From Stutzerimonas stutzeri (GTDB lineage: Bacteria; Pseudomonadota; Gammaproteobacteria; Pseudomonadales; Pseudomonadaceae): 64,000 nt of DNA. The stretch spans positions 3,968,001-4,032,000 of the forward strand of contig CP077641.1 of the NCBI GenBank assembly GCA_019056435.1, in the 5' to 3' direction. The notes beneath the pieces are model-generated. The model made no database searches. It saw only the letters and a list, made by a program, of their open reading frames with translations, and was not told the origin of the DNA. The translations under genes and the position numbers were made by a program. Within the stretch, counting starts at the first letter, position 1, and each line of letters opens with the position of its first letter. Positions 1 to 9,918 of the stretch are shown here, piece by piece.

Positions 1-1606
1 GGCCTGCCACGCCGCCAGCCGCTCCTGCAGTTCGGCATCTGGTATATCCAGATGCAGGCGGCCCTCATAACAGTCCAGCTCGATGAAATCCCCGTTGCGC
101 ACTACCGCCAGCGGGCCGCCAGCGGCGGCCTCCCGGCGCGACGTGCAATACCACGGTTCCGTAAGCAGTACCGCTCATGCGGGCGTCAGAAATCCGCACC
201 ATGTCGGTGATGCCCTTGGCCAGCACCTTTGGCGGTAGGCCCATGTTGCCGACCTCGGCCATTCCCGGATAACCCTTCGGGCCACAGTTCTTCATGACCA
301 GGACGCAGGTTTCGTCGACGTCCAGATCAGGGTCGGCAATGCGTGCCTTGTAGTCATCAAAATCCTCGAACACCACAGCACGACCGCGGTGTTTCATCAG
401 CTCCGGCGTTGCTGCCGACGGTTTCAACACCGCGCCACTGGGCGCCAGGTTGCCACGCAACACGCAGATGCCGCCGTCCTTGCGCAGCGGATTGTCCAGC
501 GTACGAATGACCTCATCCTGGCCGTAAATCGGTGCCTGCGCACAATTGCTCCAAAGCGACTTGCCGTTGACGGTCAGCGCATCAGGATTTGGCAAGAGAT
601 TGTTCTCGCCCAGCCGGCGGATCACTGCTGGCAGCCCGCCCGCGTAGTAGAACTCTTCCATCAGAAAGCGCCCCGACGGCTGCAGGTCGACAAGGGTCGG
701 CATGCCCCGCCCGATACGCGTCCAATCATCCAGTTCCAGATCAACCCCGATCCGGCCGGCGATGGCCTTGAGATGAATGACGGCATTGGTCGAGCCGCCG
801 ATAGCCGCGTTCACCCGGATGGCATTCTCGAACGCTTGCTTGGTCAGTACTTTGGACAACCGCAGGTCTTCGTGAACCATCTCGACGATGCGCATGCCGG
901 ACAGGTGCGCCAGCACGTAGCGCCGCGAATCCACCGCCGGAATCGCCGCGTTGTGAGGTAACGAGGTGCCCAGCGCTTCAGCCATGCAGGCCATGGTCGA
1001 TGCGGTCCCCATGGTGTTGCAGGTGCCCGCGGAGCGCGACATGCCGGCCTCGGCGGAAAGAAACTCGTTGAGATCGATCTGCCCGGCCTTGTACTGCTCA
1101 TGCATCTGCCAGACGATGGTGCCCGCACCGATATCGCGGCCCTTGTGCTTGCCGTTGAGCATCGGCCCGCCGGTGACGACGATGGTGGGCACATCACAGC
1201 TCGCCGCGCCCATCAACAGCGCCGGGGTGGTTTTGTCACAGCCGACCAGCAATACCACGGCGTCCACCGGATTGCCGCGAATCGATTCCTCGACATCCAT
1301 GCTGGCCAGGTTGCGCGTCAACATGGCGGTCGGTCGCAGGTTCGATTCACCGTTGGAGAACACCGGAAACTCGACCGGATAGCCACCGGCTTCCAGCACG
1401 CCCTTCTTCACATGCTCGGCAATCTTGCGAAAGTGCGCGTTGCAGGGGGTCAACTCCGACCAGGTATTGCAGATGCCGATGATCGGCTTGCCCTGGAATT
1501 CATGATCCGGGATGCCCTGGTTCTTCATCCAGCTGCGGTACATGAACCCGTTCTTGTCAGTGGTGCCGAACCATTGAGCGGAGCGCAGGGGGCGTTTGTC
1601 AGTCAT
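1..1606 (-). CDS. Aldonate (L-arabonate-type) dehydratase, IlvD/Edd family, 3' end outside window
   Basis: This [2Fe-2S] enzyme should dehydrate a C5 sugar acid to its 2-keto-3-deoxy acid. The cluster ligands of the family are visible as Cys55 (TPCN), Cys123 (VGCDKTTP, with the Mg-binding Asp124 and Lys125) and Cys196 (GTCNTMG). The GPKGYPGM and SDARMSGTAYG blocks near the C-terminus are also present. The overall sequence resembles arabonate dehydratases more than the branched-chain enzyme IlvD, and the neighbours (TRAP uptake, KGSA dehydrogenase, FAH-fold protein) support a sugar-acid role. One extra C in the run at 132-134 shifts the frame after HVAP; removing it restores EAAAGGPLAVV and a reading frame that stays open to the window edge. 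The exact substrate (arabonate, xylonate or another) cannot be read from the sequence. Confidence 0.85.
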
Positions 1607-1670
1607 TTTGCGTGCACCTTTCCAGCAGCAGACCGTACGGGCCTGCCGGGTTGATCGTTTGTGAGTAGGG

Positions 1671-2971
1671 TCAGAGCAGCCACGTCGAGATGGCCGGGAA
1701 ATACAGCAGCAGACCGAGCACCGCGATCTGGATGACGATGAAGGGCACCATCGAGCGGAAGATGTCGGTCAGGGTGATATCGGGTGGCGCCACACTCTTG
1801 AGGTAGAAGGCTGCAGGGCCGAACGGAGGCGAGATATAGGACACCTGCATGCTCACCGCGAAGAGGATGCCGAACCACACCGGGTCGTAGCCGAGCTCGA
1901 CGACGATGGGTACGAAGATCGGCAGGCAAAGCATGGCGATGCCGATCCAGTCGAGGAACATGCCCAGCAAGAGGAACATCAGCATCATCACCAGCACGAT
2001 GACGAAAGGCGCAACCTCGAGCCCGGTAATCGCTGACGAGACGAAGCGGTTGCCGCCCATAAGGTTGTAGACGCCGACCAGACAGGCCGCGCCGATACCG
2101 ATCCAGACGATCATTCCGCAGGTTTCAAGGGTCTGGGTCAGGCTTTCCTGCAGCAATCGGACGCTGAATTCGCCGCGTATCAGCACCGCCAGCAGCACCC
2201 CATCGCACCCATGGCTGCCGCTTCCGTTACTGATGCGATGCCTGCATAGATGCTCCCCAGCACCAGCCCGGCGATGGCAATCGGAAAGAACATGCCCTTG
2301 AAGGCTTCGCCCAGGGTCAACCGCGGCACCTTGGTGTCTTTCTCCAGATGCGCACCGCCCATGTGCGGATAACGCAAGCACATCACCACCACGTAGAGCA
2401 TATAGCTGCCCATCAGCAGCGCGGCCGGCACGATCGCTGCCTTGAACAGATCGGCGATGGAGACGCTGGCAATCAGCCCATAGATGATCAGCACGATCGA
2501 GGGCGGCACCATGGTGCCCAGCGAACCACCGGCACAGACCACACCGATGGCAATGCGCTTGTCGTAGCCCAGACGCAGCATCTGCGGCAGCGCCAATACG
2601 CCGAGCAGGACGATCTCACCGCCGATGATTCCCGAGATGGCGGCAAGAAAGAACGCCACGACGATGGTCTGTACCGCGACCCCGCCCGGCAACCGGCCAG
2701 CGAAGAAGCGCATGGAATTGAACAGGTCCCGCGCCAGTCCTGATCGATCCAGCAAGCCCGCCATGAAAACGAACATCGGCACCGCCACCAGCGAGTACTC
2801 GGTGATGAAACCGAACATGCGGCTGGCCACCAGCGGCACGGCCACCGGACCGAACCAGCCCAAGGTGAAGCCAGCGGCGACCAGGCCAGTGACGAACGCC
2901 AACGGTAGCCCCAGCACCAGCAGCGCGAAGATCGCGAAAATCATCAGGTAGGTTGCGATCTCGATGCTCAT
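1671..2971 (-). CDS. dctM: TRAP transporter large permease DctM (single-base frameshift)
   Basis: This is the large membrane subunit of a tripartite ATP-independent periplasmic transporter, driving Na+-coupled uptake of an organic or sugar acid across the inner membrane. It has about a dozen hydrophobic helices, the typical ALPQMLRLGYDKRI block and the GSLGTMVPPSIVLIIYG signature. The start overlaps the stop of dctQ as ATGA, so the two are translationally coupled. A missing C in the run at 2198-2201 separates it into two reading frames; with it restored the protein is 433 residues, normal for DctM, and reads GAMGVLLAVLIRGEF across the join. It lies 64 bp upstream of the aldonate dehydratase in the same direction, which suggests one operon. 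Confidence 0.93.
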
Positions 2972-3540
2972 TTCGTGGCATCCGTATCAAGACGCGCACG
3001 TCGGTGAGCCGCGATCCGCACCACCTGTTGCACACACATCAGCGCAATGGAAATCAGGATGACGATCTTGGTGAGTGCCGGCAGCGGCTGGTTCCAGGAC
3101 GACCCCGAGGTTTCCAGCCGCCAGCTGCCATCGGGCGCATGCGTGGCGTTGTAGGCAAGCACCCAGGCGGCATAGCCGATCGCCAGGCAGAACAGGATGC
3201 CCAGCAGCAGATTCAGCAATTCCAGCCAACTGCGCTTAGCGGGTGAAAGGCGGTCAAGCAGGATGCGAATCTGAATGTGCCGGTTGGTCGCCAATGCATA
3301 GGGCCCGCCCAGCGCGAAGATGGCTGCGACGAGAAAGGTCGTTGTTTCGTGCGCCCATTCAGTAGGCGCGTTGAAGCCATAGCGCATGACGACTTCAAAC
3401 ACACTGACCAACATGGCGACGAACACCAGCCAGGCAATTACCTGACCCGCGCGTCGAATACCACGATCAAGGAGGCTCTGGCCCGGCTCTGGGGCGCAGA
3501 CATCCAGATGATCGTCGGACGAAGGTTGAGTTTTGTTCAC
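2968..3540 (-). CDS. dctQ: TRAP transporter small permease DctQ
   Basis: This small membrane subunit of the TRAP transporter bridges the permease DctM and the binding protein DctP. It is 190 residues with four hydrophobic segments (near residues 35-55, 65-85, 110-130 and 155-175) and the family pattern EVVMRYGFNAPTEWAHE. Its stop overlaps the dctM start (ATGA) and it follows dctP by 78 bp. The long polar N-terminus (about 25 residues) is longer than in many DctQ proteins, so an internal start is possible but not compelling. The function is secure from family and context; the transported substrate is inferred to be a sugar acid. Confidence 0.9.
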   Translation of the reverse strand: MNKTQPSSDDHLDVCAPEPGQSLLDRGIRRAGQVIAWLVFVAMLVSVFEVVMRYGFNAPTEWAHETTTFLVAAIFALGGPYALATNRHIQIRILLDRLSPAKRSWLELLNLLLGILFCLAIGYAAWVLAYNATHAPDGSWRLETSGSSWNQPLPALTKIVILISIALMCVQQVVRIAAHRRARLDTDATK

Positions 3541-3618
3541 AGCAAAACTCCTCGGACTCTCCGACGGCAGCCGGAAAGTCGTTGGTTACTTGAAGATTGG
3601 ATGGCCGCCTTGCGCGGC

Positions 3619-4638
3619 TCAGAGCATGCCCTTGTCCTGCAGGTAGGCCTGGATCGAGTCCACCGCCTCCTTGGCCTGCGGACTGCGTTCACGCCACCGC
3701 GCCCATTCGTCTCGCGCGGACTGACGGAACTTCCTCAGCTCGTCCTCGGTAAGCGAAGTCAGTGTTACATCGCCCTTCTGCTTGGCCACGGCGACCTGCT
3801 CGTCGTCTTTCTTTCGCAGATCGGTAACCAGCTGCTCGGTAAAGGCATCGACCGAGTCTTCAAGAATCTTTTGCTGCTCGGGGGTCAGCGCGTCCCACAG
3901 CGCCTTGTTCACCGAGATGTCCTTCATCGGCATCGAGTGGAAGCCGGGATAGACCGCGAACGGCGCGTACTTGTGGTAGCCCTGCTGGTAGTTGGTGGAG
4001 AACACCGTGTAATCGGCCGCGTCGATCACACCTTTTTCCAGGCCCGTGTACACCTCGGACGTCGGCAGGTTCACCGGTGCCGCACCGACCAGCTTGAAGA
4101 TATTTGAAACCATGCCTTCCGGCGCGCGCACTTTCAGGCCCTTGAGGTCCTCGAGGGTTTCGATCTTGCGCTTGCTGATCAGAGCCTCCGCGCCCACAGC
4201 GCCAGCACGGATGAGATGAACGTTGTACGGCTCCACCAGAAGGTTGTAACCCGCCTCGCCACCCGCGTTGCGCATGTAGTCCAGGAAGGGCGCCGGACCG
4301 CTCCAGGCTCCGACCATGTTGCCGTATACCGCGAAAGCCGGATTCTTGCCGGAGAAATACCCGGGATCGGTGATGTGGCCCTGGATGATGCCAGCTCCGA
4401 CGGCATCAAGTGTCTCGTTGTTACCGACAATGGTGCCGGTTGGCAGAACCTCTACGGTGATTTCGCCATTGGTTTTCTCGCCGACACTTTTCGCCCACTC
4501 CTGAGCGATGCGGTATTCGTCATCCCCGGCGTTGACGTTGATCTGGAATTTCCATTCCTGTTTCGCAACGGCATTGCCGGATGCAAGGATCAGGGATGCT
4601 GCGAGGCCAAACCCGAAAAGGTGGGCGTCAATTTGCAT
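3619..4638 (-). CDS. dctP: TRAP transporter periplasmic substrate-binding protein DctP
   Basis: This is the periplasmic solute receptor of the TRAP system. The first 25 residues form a Sec signal peptide ending near NAVAKQEW. The mature protein has the DctP-family hallmarks, including the helix beginning RIAQEWAKSVGEKTNGEI, the KGLKVRAPEG strand with the conserved Arg that salt-bridges the substrate carboxylate, and the TSEVYTGLEKGVIDAAD segment. The start at 4638 has a GGAG ribosome binding site upstream. It is the first gene of the dctP-dctQ-dctM-dehydratase run and is divergent from a LysR gene, so the 160-bp gap between them should hold the regulated promoter. At 339 residues it is normal length. 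Confidence 0.93.
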   Translation of the reverse strand: MQIDAHLFGFGLAASLILASGNAVAKQEWKFQINVNAGDDEYRIAQEWAKSVGEKTNGEITVEVLPTGTIVGNNETLDAVGAGIIQGHITDPGYFSGKNPAFAVYGNMVGAWSGPAPFLDYMRNAGGEAGYNLLVEPYNVHLIRAGAVGAEALISKRKIETLEDLKGLKVRAPEGMVSNIFKLVGAAPVNLPTSEVYTGLEKGVIDAADYTVFSTNYQQGYHKYAPFAVYPGFHSMPMKDISVNKALWDALTPEQQKILEDSVDAFTEQLVTDLRKKDDEQVAVAKQKGDVTLTSLTEDELRKFRQSARDEWARWRERSPQAKEAVDSIQAYLQDKGML

Positions 4639-4754
4639 AAAAGGCTTCTCCGATTATTCTTATTAGGCACCGTCACGATCGAGGCGCTAGCCATGGAAGC
4701 AGCGGAGCGGTGCTGTCGTTGTCCTGAAGCCTAGAGAGACAAGACATCATCAAC

Positions 4755-4766
4755 AAATATATATTT
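4755..4766. promoter_or_regulatory. AT-rich palindrome in the dctP/LysR intergenic region
   Basis: A perfect 12-base palindrome of A and T lies between the divergent dctP and LysR genes, 33 bases before the LysR start, in otherwise GC-rich DNA. LysR regulators bind AT-rich dyads of the form T-N11-A in such positions. The site could be the operator and also part of the LysR promoter. This assignment is from position and symmetry only. Confidence 0.4.
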
Positions 4767-4798
4767 CAGCATCCCCGATACACGAACGGATATACCTG

Positions 4799-5774
4799 AT
4801 GAAGCCGATCAACAGTAACTGGTTTGTCCGGACACGGCTCAAGAACCGGCATATCCCATTGCTAGCTGCGCTCGGCGAGACCGGTAACCTCAATCGTGCT
4901 GCCATTGGATTGGGCATTTCCCAGCCGGCCATCTCGAAGCTTCTGAAGGAACTGGAAGACGGGCTTGGCGTTGAGTTGTTCGAACGCCATGCTCGTGGCG
5001 TAGTCCCAACGCTGTATGGCGAGGCGATGATTCGCCACGCCAAGCGCATGCTGAACACACTGGACAGCGCCTACAGCGAAGTCGACGCGCTGCGTCATGG
5101 TCAACAGGGCCATGTGCGCATCGGCACCATCCTGACACCCTGCGCAGAGCTTCTGCCTGAAGTGGTTCGACGCGCCAAGCTTGGTTTTCCAGAGCTGGAA
5201 ATTACCATCCGCACGGGTTCAAGCCGCGATCTGCTGGCGATCATGGATGACGGGGAGTTGGACTTTCTGGTTGCGCGCTTTTTTTGCCAGCAGTCAGCAA
5301 ACCGACTTGCGCTTCGAGCCGTTGGCCAAGGAGCCCCTGCAAATCTGTGCACGCGCCGGGCTGATCGAGGGTCCCATGTCCCGCGCGCAACTGAACGCCG
5401 CGGACTGGGTGCTGCCCCCAGTTGGAAGCGTGTTGCGACAGGAGTTCGATGCATTGTTCCAACGCGTTGGCATGCGCCCGCCACGAAAGGTCGTGAACGC
5501 GGAAAACCTATTGATGGTGACCACGCTGGTCGAGAAGGATGACATGCTGACCGTGTTGCCACGCGATGTGCTGGCGCACTATGCGCGCTACGGCATGCTG
5601 GAAGAAATCGAGGTCGATGCGAGTATCGATGCCGATCTGAACCAGGGGCTGATGGCCTACGGCATCATCACTAAGACACCGCAGCAGCTCTCGCCAGCGG
5701 CCGCCAGCGTGCTCGAGCTGCTGCGAGACACTGCACAACAAATGGGGCTAGGACACGAAGCGGCTCACCCTTGA
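4799..5774 (+). CDS. LysR-family regulator of the sugar-acid locus (single-base frameshift)
   Basis: This is a transcription factor with an N-terminal winged helix-turn-helix (residues about 15-75, including NLNRAAIGLGISQPAISKLLKELE) and a C-terminal substrate-binding effector domain. It is divergent from dctP and convergent with the semialdehyde dehydrogenase gene, so it probably senses a pathway intermediate and controls the transporter operon. The run of seven T at 5279-5285 should be six; with one removed the protein reads FLVARFFASSQQTDLRFEPL and is 324 residues, full length for the family. Without repair the effector domain is lost after about 165 residues. Confidence 0.88.
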
Positions 5775-5795
5775 TCGAGCGAGCCGCCACGCGGA

Positions 5796-7377
5796 TCAGA
5801 GCGCCGCGTCAGTGGTTTCACCGTCCACCAGACGCTTGATGCCCAGTGGGTTGGCGTCTTTCAGGGCGTCCGGCAAAAGCGCATCCGGGAAGTTCTGATA
5901 ACACACAGGGCGCAGGAAGCGGTCGATCGCCAAGGTCCCGACTGAAGTCCCCCGGGCGTCCGAAGTGGCCGGATAAGGCCCACCATGCACCATGGCATCA
6001 CAGACTTCTACCCCGGTCGGGTAGCCATTGAGCAGTAGCCTTCCGGCCTTCTGCTCCAGCAGCGCCACCAGATCAGCGGCGTCCGCGAGGTCAGCAGGTT
6101 CAGCGATGAGCGTTGCGGTGAGCTGGCCATGCAAGCCTGACAGCGCGCGCATCAGCTCAGCCTTGTCATTCACTTCAACCAAAACGGTAGTCGGGCCGAA
6201 CACCTCTTCCTGCAACAGCGGATCGCCATCGATCAGCAGCTTTGCGTCAGCCTTGAACAGCTGCGGCTGTGCCTGGCTCCCTTGCTGGGCCTGGCCAGCA
6301 AGATGGCTGATCCCGGGGTGGCTTTGCAGATGCTGGACGCCCCTTGCATAGCTGCTAAGCGTGCCCGCATTGAGCATCGTTTGGGCTGGTTGTTCGTTCA
6401 TGAAGCCGACCAGCCGCTCCTGAAATTCGCTGAACTCCGGCGATCGAACGCCGATGACCAGACCAGGGTTGGTGCAGAACTGGCCGCAGCCCATCACGAC
6501 CGAAGCGGTCAGTTCGTTGGCGACCGAATCAGCCCGGCTCTTGAGTGCCTCGGGCATCAGCACCACGGGGTTGATGCTGGACATCTCGGCGAATACCGGA
6601 ATCGGTTGGGCGCGCGCCGCGGCCATGTCACAGAGCGCACGACCACCTCGCAGCGAACCGGTAAAGCCCACCGCCTGTATGAGCGGATGCTTGACCAACC
6701 ATTCGCCTACCCCGCCGCCGTAGATCATGTTGAACACACCCTTGGGCATGCCGGTTTTCTCCACCGCGCGAATTACCGCATCGGCGACGCATTCAGCCGT
6801 CACCATGTGACCGCTGTGTGCCTTGAACACAACCGGGCACCCAGCTGCCAGCGCCGATGCGGTGTCGCCTCCAGCGGTGGAGAAGGCCAGTGGGAAATTG
6901 CTCGCACCGAACACTGCGACCGGCCCGAGCCCCATACGGCATTGGCGAAGATCGGGGCGCGGCAGCGGCTTGCGCTCTGGCATCGCTCGGTCAATCCGTG
7001 CACCCAGAAAGTCACCACGGCGCAGCACCTTGGCAAACAGACGCATCTGCCCGCTGGTACGGCCACGCTCACCCTGGATTCGGCCCGCCGGCAACGCGGT
7101 CTCACGGCAGACCAGCGCGACGAAATCATCGCCCAGCGCATCCAGCTCATCGGCAATGGCATCGAGGAATTCGGCTCGCCGGCTGGCGGGGGAGCGCTCG
7201 GTATTCGGGATAGGCGCTGGCTGCCGCTTGCGCCGCAGCATTCACTTCGTCCTCAGTCGCCTGATGAAACTCGTAAGGCAATGCTTCGCCAGTGCTGGCA
7301 TCGACGCTATGGACAATATCCGACCCCTTCGCGCTGCGGGCCCCGCCTATGTAGTTCTGACCGCTGATATTCGGCAT
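5796..7377 (-). CDS. Alpha-ketoglutarate semialdehyde (2,5-dioxovalerate) dehydrogenase type (single-base frameshift)
   Basis: This aldehyde dehydrogenase superfamily enzyme is expected to oxidise 2-oxoglutarate semialdehyde to 2-oxoglutarate with NAD(P)+, the last step of non-phosphorylating pentonate degradation. The catalytic cysteine lies in MGCGQFCTNPG and the general-base Glu in VFAEMSSINP, both in the form typical of KGSA dehydrogenases. FGASNFPLAFSTAGGDTASALAAGCPVVFKAH is also characteristic. The run of five G at 7188-7192 is one base too long; removing one joins SAYPEYRALP to ASRRAEFLDAIADEL and gives a 526-residue protein, the usual length. The gene follows the FAH-fold gene in the same direction. 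Confidence 0.9.
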
Positions 7378-7506
7378 GGAATTTCTCCTCTGATGATGTG
7401 CTTCGTGAGGCTTCGCCCAGTCCGCCTCCGAGCGAAGAGTTTGAAATGTGGCAAACCCGACGCCATGCGCCGGGTCATTGCGGGAGATCGATGGGCACGC
7501 GGTGTG

Positions 7507-8502
7507 TCAGAGCTGCGTTACGCCGCCGGGGGTGATGCCCGCGCGACGGACGCTAATGCCATTGCGCAACGGCGCGCCAAAGGCGTCCAGGCTGACTTCA
7601 AACTGATCGCCCGGCTGGGCTTTTATACCGTCCGCGAACGAGAGCGTCGCCGTCCCGAAAAAATGTACATGGACGTCACCAGGACGCAGGAACTGAGCAT
7701 ATTTGAAATGGTGATATTCGAGGTTTTCCAGCGTATGACACATGTTCTCCTCGCCGGATAGAAACTCTTTCTCCCACAGCACCTGTTCGCCTCGGCGGAT
7801 ACGACTTACCCCAGCCAAATGCGCCGGCAACGACCCTACTCGCAACTCCGGGCCGAACGAACAGTAGCGCAACTTCGAGTGCGCCAGATAAAGGTAGTTC
7901 TTGCGCTCGACCACGTGATCCGAAAACTCATTGCCGAGGGCAAAGCCCAGGCGATACGGCTGACCATCATCCCCGATCACATAGAGGCCGGTGAGTTCGG
8001 GCTCTTCGCCATAGTCTTCGGCGAAATCTGGGGCGGGAAAATCCGCACCGGGGCGCACCACAATGCTGCCGTCTCCCTTGTAGAACCATTCAGGCTGAGC
8101 ACCAACACTGCCTGATTTCGGTCGACCGCCTTGCATACCCCAGCGGAACATCTGCATCGAGTCGGTGAGCTTGGCTTCGTCCTGCTCGCCCTGCTGGTGC
8201 ATCTTGTCGCGAGTCGCGGCGCTGCCCAGGTGGGTCAGACCCGTGCCGCTAACCAGGCAATGCGCACTATCTTCATGGTCGAGCGGCGGCAGGACTTGCC
8301 CTGCCCCGAGCAGGTCGCGGTACAGCGGACCGGCTTCCCGCGCCTGGGACTCGACATGTTCTGAGAGGCTGCGCTGCTCACGTATTGCCGCCAGGGCCAA
8401 CTCGCGCGTGCTGGTGACGCCGGTCAGCACATCGATTCGCTCGCCAACCACCAGCCCCACGTGCCTGCGACCCTGCTCGTTCTCGAATTGAATCAACCGC
8501 AT
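7507..8502 (-). CDS. AraD1/GguC-type protein, fumarylacetoacetase fold, probable 2-keto-3-deoxy-pentonate dehydratase
   Basis: This 331-residue protein belongs to the FAH-fold hydrolase/dehydratase superfamily. The C-terminal half carries the metal-site region (YVIGDDGQPYRLGFALGNEFSDH) and the conserved GDVHVHFFGTATLSF block. Enzymes of this type, such as XylX of Caulobacter, dehydrate 2-keto-3-deoxy-pentonates to 2-oxoglutarate semialdehyde, which fits between the dehydratase and the dehydrogenase encoded nearby. That role is inferred from context. The start at 8502 was chosen because GAGGAAGG lies just upstream and MRLIQFE is the usual N-terminus; an upstream start at 8559 would overlap the promoter region. 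It is divergent from the second LysR gene. Confidence 0.8.
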   Translation of the reverse strand: MRLIQFENEQGRRHVGLVVGERIDVLTGVTSTRELALAAIREQRSLSEHVESQAREAGPLYRDLLGAGQVLPPLDHEDSAHCLVSGTGLTHLGSAATRDKMHQQGEQDEAKLTDSMQMFRWGMQGGRPKSGSVGAQPEWFYKGDGSIVVRPGADFPAPDFAEDYGEEPELTGLYVIGDDGQPYRLGFALGNEFSDHVVERKNYLYLAHSKLRYCSFGPELRVGSLPAHLAGVSRIRRGEQVLWEKEFLSGEENMCHTLENLEYHHFKYAQFLRPGDVHVHFFGTATLSFADGIKAQPGDQFEVSLDAFGAPLRNGISVRRAGITPGGVTQL

Positions 8503-8520
8503 GCGCACCTTCCTCTTGTT

Positions 8521-8559
8521 GTGATCACGCCCCGCCTGACGGAGGCCTGTAGCGATCAC
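8521..8559. promoter_or_regulatory. Paired GTGATCAC / GCGATCAC boxes between divergent FAH and LysR genes
   Basis: The palindrome GTGATCAC at 8521-8528 is followed by GCGATCAC at 8552-8559, 31 bases start to start, which is about three helical turns. Both sit in the 123-bp gap between the divergent FAH-fold gene and the second LysR gene. Same-face spacing and the divergent arrangement suggest operator half-sites for that LysR regulator. No binding evidence is available from sequence alone. Confidence 0.4.
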
Positions 8560-8625
8560 TTTAAAAACCGCTTCCGCTGGTGCCTAATGACGGCTTCTGA
8601 TTGAGCGATAACTTCCAGTCATCTC

Positions 8626-9558
8626 ATGATTCCCGCCCTCCCCACCATCGTCTCCCGCCTTCGGCTCAAGCAGTTGCGGTTATTGATTGCGCTGGACGAA
8701 CAGGGCTCGTTGCACCGCGCTGCCGAGCAGGTCTTTATCAGCCAACCCGGCGCGACTAAATCGCTGCATGAAATCGAAAACACCTTTGGATCCGAGCTGT
8801 TCACTCGCAACAGCCAAGGGTTGGAGCCCAACGACCTGGGCCGCTGCGTGATCCGCTACGCCCGATTGATTCACAGCGACCTGGCGCACCTGCGAGAAGA
8901 AATGGTGGGGATTCTGCAGGGTCAGGGCGGCCGGCTATCCGTCGGCACCATCATGGGCGCCGTACCCATGCTGATGCGTGCGCTTGGCCGGCTGAGGCAG
9001 AAGCAGCCCGAGCTTTCGGTCGAGATAGTCGAGGATACGAGTGCGCGACTGCTGGGCCTGGTCGATCAGGGCCGACTCGATCTGGCCATCTGCCGCAGTA
9101 GCGTCAGCCAGCGCCCTGATGCCTACGACTGCCTGACACTGCACCCAGAACAACTGACACTCGTGGCCCACCCTGAGCACCCGGCGCGTGCTGCGACCAA
9201 GCTCGAATTGACCGACCTCAGCATCTACCGCTGGGTGGTCTACCCCACCAACATGCCCATGCGCCTGCTGCTCGAACGCGAGTTCAGCCAGTGCGGGCTG
9301 GAGTTTCCGCGCTACCCGGTCGAGACCGCTTCGACCTTCACCATGCTCAGCCTCTTGCAGGAGGATCCCGAACTGGTGGCTGTCATGCCGTTGGCTGTAG
9401 CCGAATTCAGCGAGAAGTTCGGAATGATTCGCCGCTTGCCGTTCGAGCTGCAGTCCCGCAGCGAGCCCTATGGGCTGGTGGCCCGCCACGGCAGCACGCT
9501 GTCAGCGGCGGCACAGTTGCTGCTGGACGAAATACGAAGCGAGCAGCTGTCCGGCTGA
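8626..9558 (+). CDS. LysR-family regulator, divergent from the FAH-fold gene
   Basis: This is a 310-residue LysR-type activator or repressor. The winged helix-turn-helix is at residues about 8-67 (QLRLLIALDEQGSLHRAAEQVFISQPGATKSL), followed by a two-lobed effector domain that begins GGRLSVGTIMGAVPML. The reading frame is intact. It belongs to the GbpR-like LysR branch often linked to sugar or sugar-acid catabolism, as far as I can judge from the N-terminus. Its divergence from the FAH-fold gene points to local control of the FAH/dehydrogenase pair, while the other LysR gene faces the transporter operon. Confidence 0.88.
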   Translation: MIPALPTIVSRLRLKQLRLLIALDEQGSLHRAAEQVFISQPGATKSLHEIENTFGSELFTRNSQGLEPNDLGRCVIRYARLIHSDLAHLREEMVGILQGQGGRLSVGTIMGAVPMLMRALGRLRQKQPELSVEIVEDTSARLLGLVDQGRLDLAICRSSVSQRPDAYDCLTLHPEQLTLVAHPEHPARAATKLELTDLSIYRWVVYPTNMPMRLLLEREFSQCGLEFPRYPVETASTFTMLSLLQEDPELVAVMPLAVAEFSEKFGMIRRLPFELQSRSEPYGLVARHGSTLSAAAQLLLDEIRSEQLSG

Positions 9559-9564
9559 GAAGGT

Positions 9565-9849
9565 TCATCGCCGCTCGTTGTGGCCGAGGTCGCGCTGCGG
9601 ATCGATCAGGTCACGGACACGCTGCTTCAGCTCCTTGGCTTCGGGGAAACCACCATCAAGCTTGCGCTCCCAGATCTGCTCGCCGTTGCAACTGATGTGG
9701 AAGGCGCCGCCCGTAGCCGGTACCAGCGACACCTTGCCAAGGTCGTCGGCGAAGGTCGACAGGAGTTCCTGCGCCAGCCAGGCGGATCGCAACAACCACT
9801 GGCATTGGGTGCAATAGGTGATAACGATCTCAGGCTTGCTATCGGGCAT
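9565..9849 (-). CDS. SelT/SelW/SelH-family thioredoxin-fold protein
   Basis: This is a 94-residue cytoplasmic protein of the Rdx/SelW family. The redox motif CTQC (Cys-x-x-Cys, residues 13-16) sits after the first beta strand, where eukaryotic SelW has selenocysteine. The conserved GGAFHISCNGEQIWERK and GGFPEAKELKQRVRD blocks follow. Family members are thought to act as small oxidoreductases, but the physiological substrate is unknown. The gene is divergent from plpD, with a 69-bp gap, and ends six bases after the stop of the convergent LysR gene. Confidence 0.85.
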   Translation of the reverse strand: MPDSKPEIVITYCTQCQWLLRSAWLAQELLSTFADDLGKVSLVPATGGAFHISCNGEQIWERKLDGGFPEAKELKQRVRDLIDPQRDLGHNERR

Positions 9850-9880
9850 GGCGGAGCGCTCCGGCGACTGGCTGGCCCCC

Positions 9881-9886
9881 TATAAT
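9881..9886 (+). promoter_or_regulatory. Probable -10 element for plpD
   Basis: A perfect TATAAT lies 33 bases before the plpD start codon. No convincing -35 hexamer is present at 17 bases upstream, so this is a partial promoter call. Confidence 0.45.
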
Positions 9887-9918
9887 AGCCGCCATTTTCC
9901 AAGAGCCCCGGTGTCGCC

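Noticed and set aside
1..1606. Dihydroxy-acid dehydratase IlvD of branched-chain amino acid synthesis
   Set aside because: The sequence and neighbours (TRAP transporter, KGSA dehydrogenase, AraD1/GguC-type protein) fit the sugar-acid branch of the IlvD/Edd family.
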